From: Pseudomonas sp. RC10
Lineage (GTDB): Bacteria; Pseudomonadota; Gammaproteobacteria; Pseudomonadales; Pseudomonadaceae
Length of the DNA stretch: 64,000 nucleotides
Direction: 5' to 3'
Assembly (NCBI RefSeq): GCF_038397775.1
Contig: NZ_CP151650.1
Location: 2,914,001 to 2,978,000 of the forward strand
In this document: positions 26,066-35,201 of the stretch, piece by piece
How the letters are laid out: each line of letters opens with the position of its first letter
How positions within the stretch are numbered: the stretch's first letter is position 1
Position numbers and translations under genes: made by a program
The notes under the pieces: model-generated
The model's database searches: none
The model's input: only the letters and a program-made list of their open reading frames with translations
What the model was told of the DNA's origin: nothing

Positions 26066-27067
26066 ATGAAAGGCATCATGATCCAGACCTACGGCGGACC
26101 CGAGGTCGTGCAATTGCGCAACGACCTGCCCACACCCGAGGTCACGCCGGGCCACGTAGTGGTCAAGGTCGCTTACGCCGGGATCAACTTCATGGACGTG
26201 CACACCCGTCAGGGCAAGTACGCGTCCTCCGCCACCTACCCGGTGCGAGCGCCCTGCACGCTAGGCATGGAGGGCGCCGGGAGAATCGTCGAGGTGGGCG
26301 AGGGCGTTACGCACTTGGCGGTCGGTGATCGGGTGGCGTGGTGCATCGCGTGGGGCAGCTATGCCGAGTACGCCAGCGTGCCTGCTGAAAAAGTCGCAAA
26401 AATCCCCGATGCCATTCCCTACGACCTGGCCGCTGCGACGATTTTTCAGGGCGCGACCGCGCATTACTTGGTGGACGACATCGCCCGATTGGGGCCAGAG
26501 AGCACCTGCCTGATTCACGCCGGGTCCGGCAGCATCGGCCAGTTGCTGATCCAGATGGCCAAGGCACGGGGCGCCGACATTTTCGCCACCGCCAGCAGCG
26601 ATCGGAAATGCGCGATTGCCACCGAGCGCGGCGCCCATCACGCGATGCGCTACGACGAAGGCGGTTTTGCGGATCGCATTCGTGAAGCGACACAAGGCAA
26701 AGGCGTGGATGTGGTGTTCGATTCGGTGGGCAAAACCACCTTGCGCGACAGCTTCAGGGCGTGCCGCACTCGCGGGCTGATTGTCAATTACGGCAACGTC
26801 TCCGGCTCGGTCACCGACCTCGACCCCATCGAACTCGGGGAGGGCGGTTCACTGTTTCTCACCCGGCCTCGGCTGGCGGATCACATGGCCGACAGAGCCA
26901 CGGTTCAACGCCGCGCCGATGCCGTGTTCGGGGCCATTCTCGACGGAACGCTGAAGATCGAGATCGAAGGTCGTTACCGGATGGAAGACGTCCAGACCGT
27001 TCACGCCCGGATCGAAGCCCGGGAGCAGATCGGCAAGTCGGTGCTGTGGGTGGCGGATGTGGATTGA
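26066..27067 (+). CDS. NADPH:quinone oxidoreductase (zinc-free MDR family)
   Basis: A 333-residue medium-chain dehydrogenase/reductase. The N-terminal GroES-like fold (YGGPEVVQLRNDLPTPEVTPG, AYAGINFMDVHTRQGKY) lacks the catalytic zinc ligands; the NADPH-binding segment LIHAGSGSIGQLLIQMA is typical of QOR/crotonyl-type enzymes. It is expected to reduce quinones or alpha,beta-unsaturated carbonyls in the cytoplasm. The divergent LysR gene probably regulates it. Confidence 0.9.
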   Translation: MKGIMIQTYGGPEVVQLRNDLPTPEVTPGHVVVKVAYAGINFMDVHTRQGKYASSATYPVRAPCTLGMEGAGRIVEVGEGVTHLAVGDRVAWCIAWGSYAEYASVPAEKVAKIPDAIPYDLAAATIFQGATAHYLVDDIARLGPESTCLIHAGSGSIGQLLIQMAKARGADIFATASSDRKCAIATERGAHHAMRYDEGGFADRIREATQGKGVDVVFDSVGKTTLRDSFRACRTRGLIVNYGNVSGSVTDLDPIELGEGGSLFLTRPRLADHMADRATVQRRADAVFGAILDGTLKIEIEGRYRMEDVQTVHARIEAREQIGKSVLWVADVD

Positions 27068-27095
27068 ACGTTAAGGTCGCCGCTTCTTTGCGCGA

Positions 27096-27263
27096 TCAGT
27101 TGTTCGATTCAGTCTGCGGGCTCGGCTCGGCAGCGGCTTCAGCCTCAAGCTTTGCCCGGTCGGCCTTGCTGATGTAGGTGGACTTTTTCTTCGGGGCCAG
27201 TTTGGCGCTGGCTTTTTTGGCCTTGGCCTTGAACAACTGTTGGAGCTTTTTCTGACGGTTCAT
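27096..27263 (-). CDS. DUF2986 small basic protein
   Basis: A 55-residue, Lys/Ala-rich protein opening MNRQKKLQQLFKAKAKKA with the diagnostic YISKADRAKLEAEA. It matches the DUF2986 family, common in Pseudomonas and marine gammaproteobacteria, function unknown. The open frame runs further upstream but the family begins at this ATG (27261-27263). It sits between two plus-strand genes. Confidence 0.85.
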   Translation of the reverse strand: MNRQKKLQQLFKAKAKKASAKLAPKKKSTYISKADRAKLEAEAAAEPSPQTESNN

Positions 27264-27424
27264 CTTCGACTCGGCGCGTTCGGGCGGTGATGCGGAGGGA
27301 CGCGCATTGTAGCGGTGGCGTGCCCTGGCCGATAGCAGCCGTCCTGCCAACCGACGAGCCGACGCCCTCTGCTACTATCGCCAGCCTGTAAACGTCATCC
27401 CATGATCTTCGTGAGGCCGAGGAA

Positions 27425-27868
27425 ATGAACAAGGATCAAGCCGATTTCGAGGGCAGCTGCCACTGCGGCACCGTGCGCTTTCGCGTCCGACTCGCCGATG
27501 GACTGCACACCGCCCGTCGTTGCAACTGCTCGTACTGCAGGATGCGTGGCGCGGTCGCCGTGACTGCCCGTCAGGAAGACCTGCAGATCGTGACAGGCGA
27601 AGACGCCCTCACGCTGTACGAATTCAACACGCGCACGGCCAGGCATTACTTCTGTTCCAGGTGCGGCATCTACACCCACCATCAACGCCGCTCCAACCCC
27701 ACACAACTGGGGATCAATGCCGCGTGCCTGAGTGGCATCAGCCCGTTCGATTTTGCCGAGGTGCCGGTGAACGACGGGGTCAATCATCCTTCCGACAGAA
27801 AACGTGAAGGCGGGAGCGGCATTCTCGGGGTGTTGCGCTTTGAGCCGACGGAGGAAAAAGACCGCTAA
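27425..27868 (+). CDS. GFA family (CENP-V/GFA) zinc-binding protein
   Basis: A 147-residue protein with the paired zinc-binding motifs SCHCGTVRF (Cys12, Cys14), RRCNCSYCR (Cys33, Cys35, Cys38) and YFCSRCGIYTHH. This is the fold of glutathione-dependent formaldehyde-activating enzymes, though most relatives have no proven reaction. GAGG lies close before the ATG. It has no obvious operon partner; an AraC gene is convergent. Confidence 0.9.
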   Translation: MNKDQADFEGSCHCGTVRFRVRLADGLHTARRCNCSYCRMRGAVAVTARQEDLQIVTGEDALTLYEFNTRTARHYFCSRCGIYTHHQRRSNPTQLGINAACLSGISPFDFAEVPVNDGVNHPSDRKREGGSGILGVLRFEPTEEKDR

Positions 27869-27922
27869 GAAAGGGTCTGACTGTCGGACACATTCCGGCG
27901 CTGCCATCACCGGCTTGTATGA

Positions 27923-28951
27923 TCAGCCCTGACGGTATTCCTTCGTGGTCTTGCCGGTCCAGCGCTTGAAGGCACGCCTGAAGTTGGTGGGCTCCGAGAA
28001 ACCGAGCAGTAGGGCAATGTCATCAGTGCTCATCACGGTCGTCTTCAAGTATTCGACCGCCAGTGAACAGCGGACGTCATCGACGATGGCGGCGAACGAC
28101 GTGTCTTCCATCTGCAGCTTGCGGCGCAGGCTGCGGGTGGTCATGTGCAAATGCTCGGCCACCGCTTCCATGCTCGGAAACTCTCCTGGCGTCTGCATCA
28201 TCATCTGATAGACCTCTCCGGCAATGCCCGCCGACACCTTCGCCTGCCCGATCAATCGTTCACAGGTTTCCTGGAGCACGGTCGCGGTCAGGCGATGGGC
28301 AAGGTGCGGCTTCTGATCGAGAATCGCGCTGTCGTAATGCAGCTCGCATTGCGGGTGGTCGAACACGCACGGACACCCCAGATAGTCGGGGTAGAGGTGG
28401 GCATAGGCGGGCGCGGGGTAGGAAAAGCAGGCTTTGGTCGGCGGGCAGCTCTGGCCGAACACGTCTTGAAGATGAGTGACGTGCTGGGTGAATTGCTGCT
28501 CGATCCAGAACTGTTTGATTTCCCGGGACGGGCTCGGTGTAGAAGCATCGGGAAACGTCCACACCGTGCGGTCTTCGTATTCCTGCCATTCAATGGTCAG
28601 CGTCGGCGTGGCCAGCGCGTGGTATTTCACTCCCAGCCGAAAATAATCACGCAATGACAGGCACGACATCAGCGCATATCCATACATGCCGTAGGCAGAC
28701 AAGTGCAGGCGTGCGCCAGTCTTGAACGGGGTGGCCGGGTCTTTGGACAGCGACACGGCATTGCCGCACACGGTCGCGTACTGGCGGACCGAGGTGAGGG
28801 CAGTGGCGTCGTTGATCTGGTCTTCCGTTATGCCGCTGCCTTTCAGGCTGTCGGCAGGGGCGATCCCTTGTTCACCGAGGACTTCCACCAACGCTGCAAT
28901 CTTGTAAGGGGCATAGATGCGTTCGTTGAACAGCGGCAGTTTTCGTGACAT
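27923..28951 (-). CDS. AraC-family regulator (OruR/ArgR-like architecture)
   Basis: A 342-residue protein with a ~230-residue N-terminal ligand domain of the arabinose-binding (PF12625) type (KIAALVEVLGEQGIAPADSLKGSG...YGMYGYALMSC) and a C-terminal double helix-turn-helix (EHLHMTTRSLRRKLQME, IALLLGFSEPTNFRRAFKRWTG). Its start lies 159 bp from the divergent BKACE operon, so it is the best candidate for that operon's activator. In relatives the ligand is an amino acid or derivative. Confidence 0.92.
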   Translation of the reverse strand: MSRKLPLFNERIYAPYKIAALVEVLGEQGIAPADSLKGSGITEDQINDATALTSVRQYATVCGNAVSLSKDPATPFKTGARLHLSAYGMYGYALMSCLSLRDYFRLGVKYHALATPTLTIEWQEYEDRTVWTFPDASTPSPSREIKQFWIEQQFTQHVTHLQDVFGQSCPPTKACFSYPAPAYAHLYPDYLGCPCVFDHPQCELHYDSAILDQKPHLAHRLTATVLQETCERLIGQAKVSAGIAGEVYQMMMQTPGEFPSMEAVAEHLHMTTRSLRRKLQMEDTSFAAIVDDVRCSLAVEYLKTTVMSTDDIALLLGFSEPTNFRRAFKRWTGKTTKEYRQG

Positions 28952-29110
28952 TCATGGGGCTCCGCTCAATGTCCTTCAGGGATTCTTTAGTGTCCGGTAA
29001 GGATCTTACTGCGAATGCGCAAACGCAATAAGCTGATCTCGACACGCGCCGCGCCTGCCTGACGTCATTCGCGATGGCGCCCACGCCAATAAAAACAAAG
29101 GTTGTCCTTC

Positions 29111-30052
29111 ATGAGCTCGCCGAACCGAAAGGTCATCATTTCCTGCGCGATCACTGGCGCTACCCACACGCCGTCGATGTCCGAGTACCTGCCCCTGACG
29201 CCCGCCGAGATCGAACGACACGCCATCGAGGCCGCCGAGGCAGGCGCGGCGATTCTCCATCTGCACGCCCGAGACCCTGAAGACGGGCGCCCCACGCCCG
29301 ATCCCGACGTGTTCGCCCGATTCGTACCCGCGATTGCCCGCGCCACCGACGCCGTCATCAATATCACCACGGGTGGCAGCACTCGGATGACGCTGGCCGA
29401 ACGGCTGGCGTATCCCCTGACGGCTCAACCGGAGCTGTGCTCGTTGAACATGGGCTCGATGAATTTCTCGATCCATCCGATCGCCCGCAAGATTGCGTCG
29501 TGGACGTATGACTGGGAGCGTGAACACGTCGAGGGCATGGAAGATGTGGTGTTCAAGAACACGTTCAAGGACATCCGCCAAATCATGCAGCAACTGGGCG
29601 AATGCGGCACGCGGTTCGAGTTCGAATGCTACGACGTCGGGCACCTCTACAACCTGGCGCATTTCGTCGAGCAAGGGCTGGTCAAGCCACCGCTGTTCAT
29701 CCAGTCCTGCTTCGGGATTCTGGGTGGACTGGGTGCCGACCCGGAAAACATGCTGCTCATGCGCACCACGGCCGACCGGCTGTTCGGGCGCGAGAACTAC
29801 GAGTTTTCAATCCTTGGCGCAGGGCGTCACCAGCTGCCTTTCGTGACCATGGGTGCGATCATGGGCGGCCATGTGCGGGTGGGCCTGGAAGACAGCATCT
29901 ACCTCGCCAAAGGGGTCAAGGCCAAGACCAACGCCGAACAGGTGCGCAAGGTTCGGCACATTCTCGAGGAACTGTCATTCGAGATTGCCACCCCGCAGGA
30001 AGCCCGCCAGATGCTGGGCCTCAAGGGCCGTCAAAACGTGCACCTGCAGTGA
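29111..30052 (+). CDS. BKACE-family beta-keto acid cleavage enzyme
   Basis: A 313-residue TIM-barrel enzyme of the 3-keto-5-aminohexanoate cleavage family, which condenses a beta-keto acid with acetyl-CoA to give acetoacetate and a new acyl-CoA. Metal-binding His50 and His52 (HLHARD) and the catalytic-end motif HVRVGLEDS (Glu260) are present. The N-terminal CAITGATHTPSMSEYLP differs from the classical Kce form (GAETTK...), pointing to another substrate subgroup. It is the first gene of an operon with an MFS importer and an SDR. The ATG at 29111 follows AAAGG. Confidence 0.9.
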   Translation: MSSPNRKVIISCAITGATHTPSMSEYLPLTPAEIERHAIEAAEAGAAILHLHARDPEDGRPTPDPDVFARFVPAIARATDAVINITTGGSTRMTLAERLAYPLTAQPELCSLNMGSMNFSIHPIARKIASWTYDWEREHVEGMEDVVFKNTFKDIRQIMQQLGECGTRFEFECYDVGHLYNLAHFVEQGLVKPPLFIQSCFGILGGLGADPENMLLMRTTADRLFGRENYEFSILGAGRHQLPFVTMGAIMGGHVRVGLEDSIYLAKGVKAKTNAEQVRKVRHILEELSFEIATPQEARQMLGLKGRQNVHLQ

Positions 30053-30104
30053 TGCGACGCGGCCAGACTATCGAGCAGTCAGAACAACAAGAAGAGGTTT
30101 GATC

Positions 30105-31445
30105 ATGACGGTCATGTCCAACGCTGCGCAGCTCCATGCGCTCGCGACCCGGCGAGCGATGGTTCGATTGATACCGTTGATGTGCGCCATTTATTTCATG
30201 TCCTACCTGGACCGTACCAACGTTGCACTGGCGAAGGCGGCGCTCAATGCTGACCTGGGGATCAGCGCGGCGGCGTTCGGACTGGGCGCGGGCATTTTTT
30301 TCATCGGCTACGCCTTGCTCGAAGTCCCCAGCAATCTGCTCGCCCACCGCATCGGGCCACGACGCTGGATTGCCAGGATTGCAGTGACTTGGGGCGTGCT
30401 GTCTTCTGCGATGATGTTCGTGCAGGGCGAGGCGTCGTTTTACCTGCTGCGGGTGCTGCTGGGCATTGCCGAGGCCGGTCTGTTTCCGGCCTTGATGTAC
30501 ATGGTGACCCTGTGGTTCGCGCCCAAGGACCGCGGCATCGCCATCGGCTGGATTTACATCGCCCCGGCGCTGGCGCTGGTCATTGGCAACCCGATCGGCG
30601 GCGCGTTGATGCGGCTGGACGGGGTGAGCGGTTTGCACGGCTGGCAATGGATGTTTTTGCTGGAAGGCCTGCCGAGTGTGGTGGTTGGCGTGATCCTCTG
30701 GTTCAAATTGCCGGACCGGCCACGGGATGCGCGCTGGCTGAATGCGGCGCAGGCGCAATCGCTGGAGACCCACGCACTGCTACCGGGGCAGGGTGAGCCT
30801 CATCGCTATTCCGGGCAGTGGATGAAGGCGTTGACGCGGCCGACCACGATCCTCATCGGCCTGATTTACTTCCTTAACCAAGTAGCGTTCGTGGGCCTCG
30901 TGTTCTTCACGCCGTCGATCATCCAACAGATGCAGATCACCTCGCCGCTCACCGTGGGCCTGTTGTCCAGCAGCGTCGGCTTCGGTTTTCTCGCGGGGGT
31001 TCTGGTGCTGCCGAGGGTGCATCGCACCGTGGATCGTGACACGTATTGCCTGAGTCTGTTCACTGTGGGGCTGATCGCCAGTTCAGTGGCGTTCACCGTG
31101 ATCGATGACGCGATAAGCCGCATTGCGCTGTTCACGGCCACCTCAGTCTTCGCCGGTGGCGTATTGCCGACTTATTGGGCCATCGCGATGAAACGGCTGC
31201 AGGGCATCGAAGCGGCCGCCGGGCTGGCCTTCATCAACACGCTCGGTTTGCTGGGTGGTTTCGTCGGCCCGTTTCTGTTTGGCCTGGCGGAGAAGGCATC
31301 AGGACTCAGTTCGTCCGGCTTTTACGTGATCGTGGCCGCCGCCGTGCTCGGCTTGCTCCTCGTACCCTTGTTGGGCATGGCGATCAACGCGCAAGCGGGT
31401 CGCCCATTGACTGAACCTGCCATTGAAGGAAGGGAAGCGCTGTGA
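30105..31445 (+). CDS. MFS transporter, anion:cation symporter (ACS) family
   Basis: A 446-residue, 12-span transporter starting MTVMSNAAQLHALATRRAM. The YFMSYLDRTNVALAKAAL and GYALLEVPSNLLAHRIGPR motifs are typical of the ACS group that imports organic anions (tartrate, hexuronates, phthalate). GAAGAGG precedes the ATG. It lies 52 bp after the BKACE gene and overlaps the SDR by 4 bp, so it probably brings in the operon's substrate. Confidence 0.9.
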   Translation: MTVMSNAAQLHALATRRAMVRLIPLMCAIYFMSYLDRTNVALAKAALNADLGISAAAFGLGAGIFFIGYALLEVPSNLLAHRIGPRRWIARIAVTWGVLSSAMMFVQGEASFYLLRVLLGIAEAGLFPALMYMVTLWFAPKDRGIAIGWIYIAPALALVIGNPIGGALMRLDGVSGLHGWQWMFLLEGLPSVVVGVILWFKLPDRPRDARWLNAAQAQSLETHALLPGQGEPHRYSGQWMKALTRPTTILIGLIYFLNQVAFVGLVFFTPSIIQQMQITSPLTVGLLSSSVGFGFLAGVLVLPRVHRTVDRDTYCLSLFTVGLIASSVAFTVIDDAISRIALFTATSVFAGGVLPTYWAIAMKRLQGIEAAAGLAFINTLGLLGGFVGPFLFGLAEKASGLSSSGFYVIVAAAVLGLLLVPLLGMAINAQAGRPLTEPAIEGREAL

Positions 31446-32233
31446 AGATTGTCGATTTGCTCAAACCGCCCGCGGGTCTGAAAGTTTTGATCACCGGGGG
31501 CGCCGCTGGAATCGGTGCGGTCATTGCCAGGGCCTTCCACGAAGTCGAGGCCCAGGTGTATATCTGCGACATCGACGGCGAGGCCGTGGAACGGATGAAG
31601 CGCGAACACCCCGGCTTACGGGGCAGCGTGGCGGATGTTGGCGTCCGGCACGACGTGGACCGCATGATGGACGAGGCGACGTCATCGCTCGGCGGCGTGG
31701 ACGTGCTGGTCAACAATGCCGGCATCGCAGGCCCCACCGGCAACCTCGAGGATCTGGATCCGGACGCGTGGGAGCACACCGTCTCGACCAACCTCAACAG
31801 TCAGTATTACGTGCTGCGCAAGGCTGTGCCCTGGCTGAAAATGTCAAACTGCAACCCCCACATCATCGCCATGTCGTCGGTTGCCGGTCGCCTCGGTTAT
31901 CCCTTCAGAACGCCTTACGCCTCAACCAAATGGGCGATCATCGGGCTCATGAAGTCGCTGACCGGCGAACTGGGGCCAGACAACGTCAGGGTCAACGCTA
32001 TCTTGCCGGGCGTGGTGGCGGGCGAGCGCATGAACCGGGTCATCGATGCACGGGCGCAGACGCTGGGGATCGGCTTCGACGCGATGCGGGACCAGTATCT
32101 GGAAAAGATTTCCCTGCGCCGCATGGTGACCATGGAAGACGTCGCAGCCATGGCGCTGTTCCTTTCCTCTCCCGCTGCGGTCAACATCAGCGGCCAGGCA
32201 ATCAGCGTGGACGGGAACGTCGAATACCTGTGA
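31442..32233 (+). CDS. SDR-family oxidoreductase of the BKACE operon
   Basis: A 263-residue classical short-chain dehydrogenase: cofactor motif LITGGAAGIGA, NNAGIAG, active-site Ser in MSSVAG and YASTK (Tyr/Lys). The Asp in YICDIDGE after the second strand suggests NAD(H). GTG start overlaps the MFS stop codon (GTGA). In this operon it would oxidise a beta-hydroxy acid to the beta-keto acid that BKACE uses, an inference from gene order. Confidence 0.9.
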   Translation: MKIVDLLKPPAGLKVLITGGAAGIGAVIARAFHEVEAQVYICDIDGEAVERMKREHPGLRGSVADVGVRHDVDRMMDEATSSLGGVDVLVNNAGIAGPTGNLEDLDPDAWEHTVSTNLNSQYYVLRKAVPWLKMSNCNPHIIAMSSVAGRLGYPFRTPYASTKWAIIGLMKSLTGELGPDNVRVNAILPGVVAGERMNRVIDARAQTLGIGFDAMRDQYLEKISLRRMVTMEDVAAMALFLSSPAAVNISGQAISVDGNVEYL

Positions 32234-32254
32234 GCGTACCCCGCTAGCCGAGGG

Positions 32255-32638
32255 CTACGCCAACTGCTGTTCAATCGTCTTGCTCAACGGCGTCTCGACG
32301 TCGCCGGTGTGCAGGGTGTCCATCGGCTCGATCAGCACGATCCAGCATTCCTCGTCGGCCACCGGGTTGTGCAGCACGCCTTTGGGCACGACGTGGATCG
32401 ACCCGGCAGGCAACTGGGAGACGCGGCCCCCTTCGTATTCGATTTTCAGGTGGCCGCGCAGGACGTAGAACAGCTCGTCCTGTTCCGCGTGGTTGTGCCA
32501 GACGAATTGCCCCAGCAATTTCGCTACTTTGACGTATTGGTTGTTCACTTGCGCCACGACCTTCGGCGACCAGTGTTCGGTGATGTCGTCGAAGCAGGCA
32601 TTCAGGTCGAAGGATTCGGCAAACGGCAGGCTGAGCAT
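32255..32638 (-). CDS. cupin-domain protein
   Basis: A 127-residue single cupin with FVWHNHAEQDELFYVLRG (metal ligands His, His, Glu) and PKGVLHNPVA (His). It starts 2 bp after the LysE gene stop codon in the same direction, so both are one operon, and ends close to the convergent BKACE-operon SDR. Function beyond metal-binding cupin is unknown. Confidence 0.85.
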   Translation of the reverse strand: MLSLPFAESFDLNACFDDITEHWSPKVVAQVNNQYVKVAKLLGQFVWHNHAEQDELFYVLRGHLKIEYEGGRVSQLPAGSIHVVPKGVLHNPVADEECWIVLIEPMDTLHTGDVETPLSKTIEQQLA

Positions 32639-32640
32639 GG

Positions 32641-33243
32641 TCAACTCCAGGTGGGAATGATGGACAAAACGAGCAGGGCGGCCATGGCCAGGTTGAACAC
32701 TCGCCAGTGATACGACGTGCGCAGCAGCCGCGCCAACAGCACGCCGAGCCAGCACCAGAGGGTCAGCGAGGCACACGCGGCGAGGCCGAACGACACGCCC
32801 AATAACGCTGCAAATCCGGCAGGGTAGGTCGCCAGAGGGGAAAACGCGGCGGCCGCGCTGACGGTCATGGCCCAGCTTTTCGGGTTCAACAAGAGAAGCG
32901 GAATGGCGTTGGTAAAACCCAGCGGCTCATCCGATCCGGCGCCAGGCCCTGCACCTGTCGAAGGTGCGCCGCTGCGAGCGATGCGCCACGCCAGCCACAG
33001 CAGATAGGCTGAGCCCGCGACCTTGACCGCGAGTTCCAGTCCGGGTGCTTGAGCGATCAGGTTGCCGAGGCCGAACGCGGCGATCGTGGCGACAAACGCG
33101 AGGCTGAAGGCGATCCCGAGGATCAGCGGCAGGGAACGGCTTAAACCGAATCGCGCACCGGAGGCGGTGGCAAGGGATGTTGCGCCGCCAGGAGACAGTG
33201 TCGAAGCGGCGACGAACAGAAACAGGGGCAACAGCGTGGGCAT
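32641..33243 (-). CDS. LysE/RhtB-family exporter
   Basis: A 200-residue membrane protein with about six hydrophobic segments. It carries the family N-terminal SPGGATSLATASGARFGL and the mid LNPKSWAM motif. Members export amino acids or related metabolites. ATG at 33241-33243. The divergent LysR gene 103 bp away and the downstream cupin suggest one regulated export/detoxification unit. Confidence 0.9.
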   Translation of the reverse strand: MPTLLPLFLFVAASTLSPGGATSLATASGARFGLSRSLPLILGIAFSLAFVATIAAFGLGNLIAQAPGLELAVKVAGSAYLLWLAWRIARSGAPSTGAGPGAGSDEPLGFTNAIPLLLLNPKSWAMTVSAAAAFSPLATYPAGFAALLGVSFGLAACASLTLWCWLGVLLARLLRTSYHWRVFNLAMAALLVLSIIPTWS

Positions 33244-33325
33244 CGGCCTTTCATCCGGCAGTTGAATGCCGCCGACAGTACGGCTGGCTCGCGGATTAGA
33301 AAATCGAATATCTTTAATGCCTGAC

Positions 33326-33340
33326 ATTACTGATCGTAAT
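33326..33340. promoter_or_regulatory. perfect LysR-type box before a LysR gene
   Basis: ATTAC-TGATC-GTAAT is a perfect 15-bp inverted repeat containing the T-N11-A pattern of LysR boxes. It lies 6 bp before the LysR start codon in the region shared with the divergent LysE-cupin operon. Confidence 0.6.
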
Positions 33341-33346
33341 CCCGCC

Positions 33347-34231
33347 ATGACCCGAAACCTCGACCTCAGTTTGATTCGCACCTTCGTCGTTGTCGCCGAT
33401 CACGGCAGCATGACCGCCGCCGCCAATGCGCTGTTCATGACCCAGGGTGCGGTCAGTCAGCAGGTGAAGCGCCTTGAAGAAACCCTCGGCTGCCAGTTGC
33501 TGATTCGCAAACCCCGGCAATTGGAGCTGTCGCAACAGGGCGAGCTGTTTCTGGCCAAGGCCCGGCAGTTGCTGCAATTGAACGACGACATCTGGGCGGA
33601 CACCGTCGAAGGGCCGATTCGCGGGCATCTGCGGGTCGGCGCACCGCCTGATCTCATCACTTCGCTGGCACCGGCCATGAAAGCGTTTACCGACGCCCAC
33701 CCGCTGGTGGAGTTGTCGTTGAAATGCGAGCCGTCGCCGGTGCTGCACGAAGCCATCGACAACGGTCATCTCGACGTGGCGCTGATCGAATACCTCACCC
33801 CCAACGCCCAAGGTCGGGTGATTCGCACCGAGCCGCTGGTGTGGGTGGGAAGTCGCAGCAGCGAGGTCTGGAAAACCCGGCCGTTGCCACTGTCATTGGT
33901 GGACGAGCGCTGCGTGTTTCGCCCATTGGTGCTGGGCGCGCTGGCGAAGGAGGGGATTGCCTGGCGGACCGTGTTCGAGAACGGCAGCTTCGAAGCCACC
34001 GCGTCCACCGTGCGGGTCGGTCTGGCGATTACCGCATGGCTGGCGTCCACCGTGCCGGAGGACCTGAAAGTGTTGCCGGACGACATCGGGTTGCCCGAAC
34101 TGCCCGCGTTCGCCATTTGCTTGCGCTTGCCTGCGACCGTTCAGCCGGTGGCCGAGGCGTTCGCGCAATGCCTGTTGGACAGCTTGCGCCACGAAGACAT
34201 CGAGCGGATCGAGGAACCGGCAATGGCCTGA
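33347..34231 (+). CDS. LysR-family regulator of the LysE-cupin operon
   Basis: A 294-residue LysR protein (LDLSLIRTFVVVADHGSMTAAANALFM helix-turn-helix; RGHLRVGAPPDLI start of the effector domain). The ATG at 33347 is used; the frame extends 27 codons upstream through the LysR box, which argues against a longer protein. Divergent orientation and the palindrome indicate autoregulation plus control of LysE and cupin. Confidence 0.9.
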   Translation: MTRNLDLSLIRTFVVVADHGSMTAAANALFMTQGAVSQQVKRLEETLGCQLLIRKPRQLELSQQGELFLAKARQLLQLNDDIWADTVEGPIRGHLRVGAPPDLITSLAPAMKAFTDAHPLVELSLKCEPSPVLHEAIDNGHLDVALIEYLTPNAQGRVIRTEPLVWVGSRSSEVWKTRPLPLSLVDERCVFRPLVLGALAKEGIAWRTVFENGSFEATASTVRVGLAITAWLASTVPEDLKVLPDDIGLPELPAFAICLRLPATVQPVAEAFAQCLLDSLRHEDIERIEEPAMA

Positions 34232-34257
34232 TCGCTCAGGTCATTGCCGGGAATGTT

Positions 34258-35004
34258 TTAGCGCAGGCCGCCCGACACGACGAGCAGTTCGCCGGTCACC
34301 CAACGCGATGCATCCGAGGCGAGGAAGGTCGCCACATCGGCGATGTCATCCGGTTGCCCGGCACGGCCCAGCGGGGTCAGGGCCACGAAATGTTTCTCCA
34401 TGTCTGAACCGGTAATACCGCCCGCGTGGGTGCCTTCGGTCTCGGTGTAGCCGGGGTTGATGGCGTTGACGCGGATCTTGCGCGGCGCCAGCTCGTTGGC
34501 CAGCACGCCAGTAATGGCGTCCACGGCGCCCTTGGTGCCGGTGTAGATGGCACTGGTGGCTGGGGACAGCGAGGTGACGCTGGAGCTGATGTTGATCACG
34601 CTGGACCCTTCGCTCAAGTGTTTGGACGCCGCCTGCGTCACCAACAACAGGCCGAGGACGTTGGTGTTGAACTGGCGGTGAAACTCGTCTTCGGTGATCT
34701 CTTCCAGCGACGAAAACGCATAGACGCCGGAGTTGTTGACCACGATGTCGAGGCGCCCGTAAGCGTCGATGGCGGTTTGCACGAACTTCTGCGCATCGGC
34801 CGCTTTTGTGACGTCGCCGCCGACCACGGTGGCCTTGCCGCCGCTTTCAACGATCTTCGCCGCCACGGCTTCCGCCGCTGACTGAGCGCTGGCGTAGGTC
34901 ACCACCACCGCCGCGCCTTCAGCGGCCAGCGCCTTGGCAATGGCCGCGCCGATGCCTTTGGAAGCGCCGGTGACGAGTGCAACTTTTCCTTCTAACTGAG
35001 CCAT
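34258..35004 (-). CDS. SDR-family oxidoreductase, close paralogue of the 59.3-60.1 kb gene
   Basis: A 248-residue classical SDR (VTGASKGIGAAIAKALA, VVNNSGVYA, INISSSVT, YTGTKGA). Lack of an acidic residue after strand 2 (VTYASAQSA) suggests NADP(H). It closely resembles the SDR at 59318-60067 over the whole length. It lies downstream of the Rrf2 gene on the same strand, 197 bp apart, and an Rrf2-type inverted repeat sits in the gap. Substrate unknown. Confidence 0.9.
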   Translation of the reverse strand: MAQLEGKVALVTGASKGIGAAIAKALAAEGAAVVVTYASAQSAAEAVAAKIVESGGKATVVGGDVTKAADAQKFVQTAIDAYGRLDIVVNNSGVYAFSSLEEITEDEFHRQFNTNVLGLLLVTQAASKHLSEGSSVINISSSVTSLSPATSAIYTGTKGAVDAITGVLANELAPRKIRVNAINPGYTETEGTHAGGITGSDMEKHFVALTPLGRAGQPDDIADVATFLASDASRWVTGELLVVSGGLR

Positions 35005-35161
35005 GATGTTCTCGCATCTGAATGAAGCATTTAGGGAATGAAGCGACTGCGTTGGCCTCGTGGCCGTGTGGCCTCGGAGTGCCGGGTGAAATCGAAAGGG
35101 GTCGTCAATGGCGGTCTATGAGTGAATCCCGGATCTGACGCTCCTGAAAAGAAAGAGAAAA

Positions 35162-35184
35162 ATTGTGCGTTCAAAGACAACAAT
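35162..35184. promoter_or_regulatory. second ATTGT-N13-ACAAT site, before the SDR gene
   Basis: Inverted arms (A)ATTGT and ACAAT(T) with 13 bp between, the same 23-bp span as the site at the Rrf2 start codon. It lies between the Rrf2 stop codon and the SDR gene it presumably controls. Confidence 0.5.
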
Positions 35185-35201
35185 TAGCGGCAAAAAAAAA
35201 A

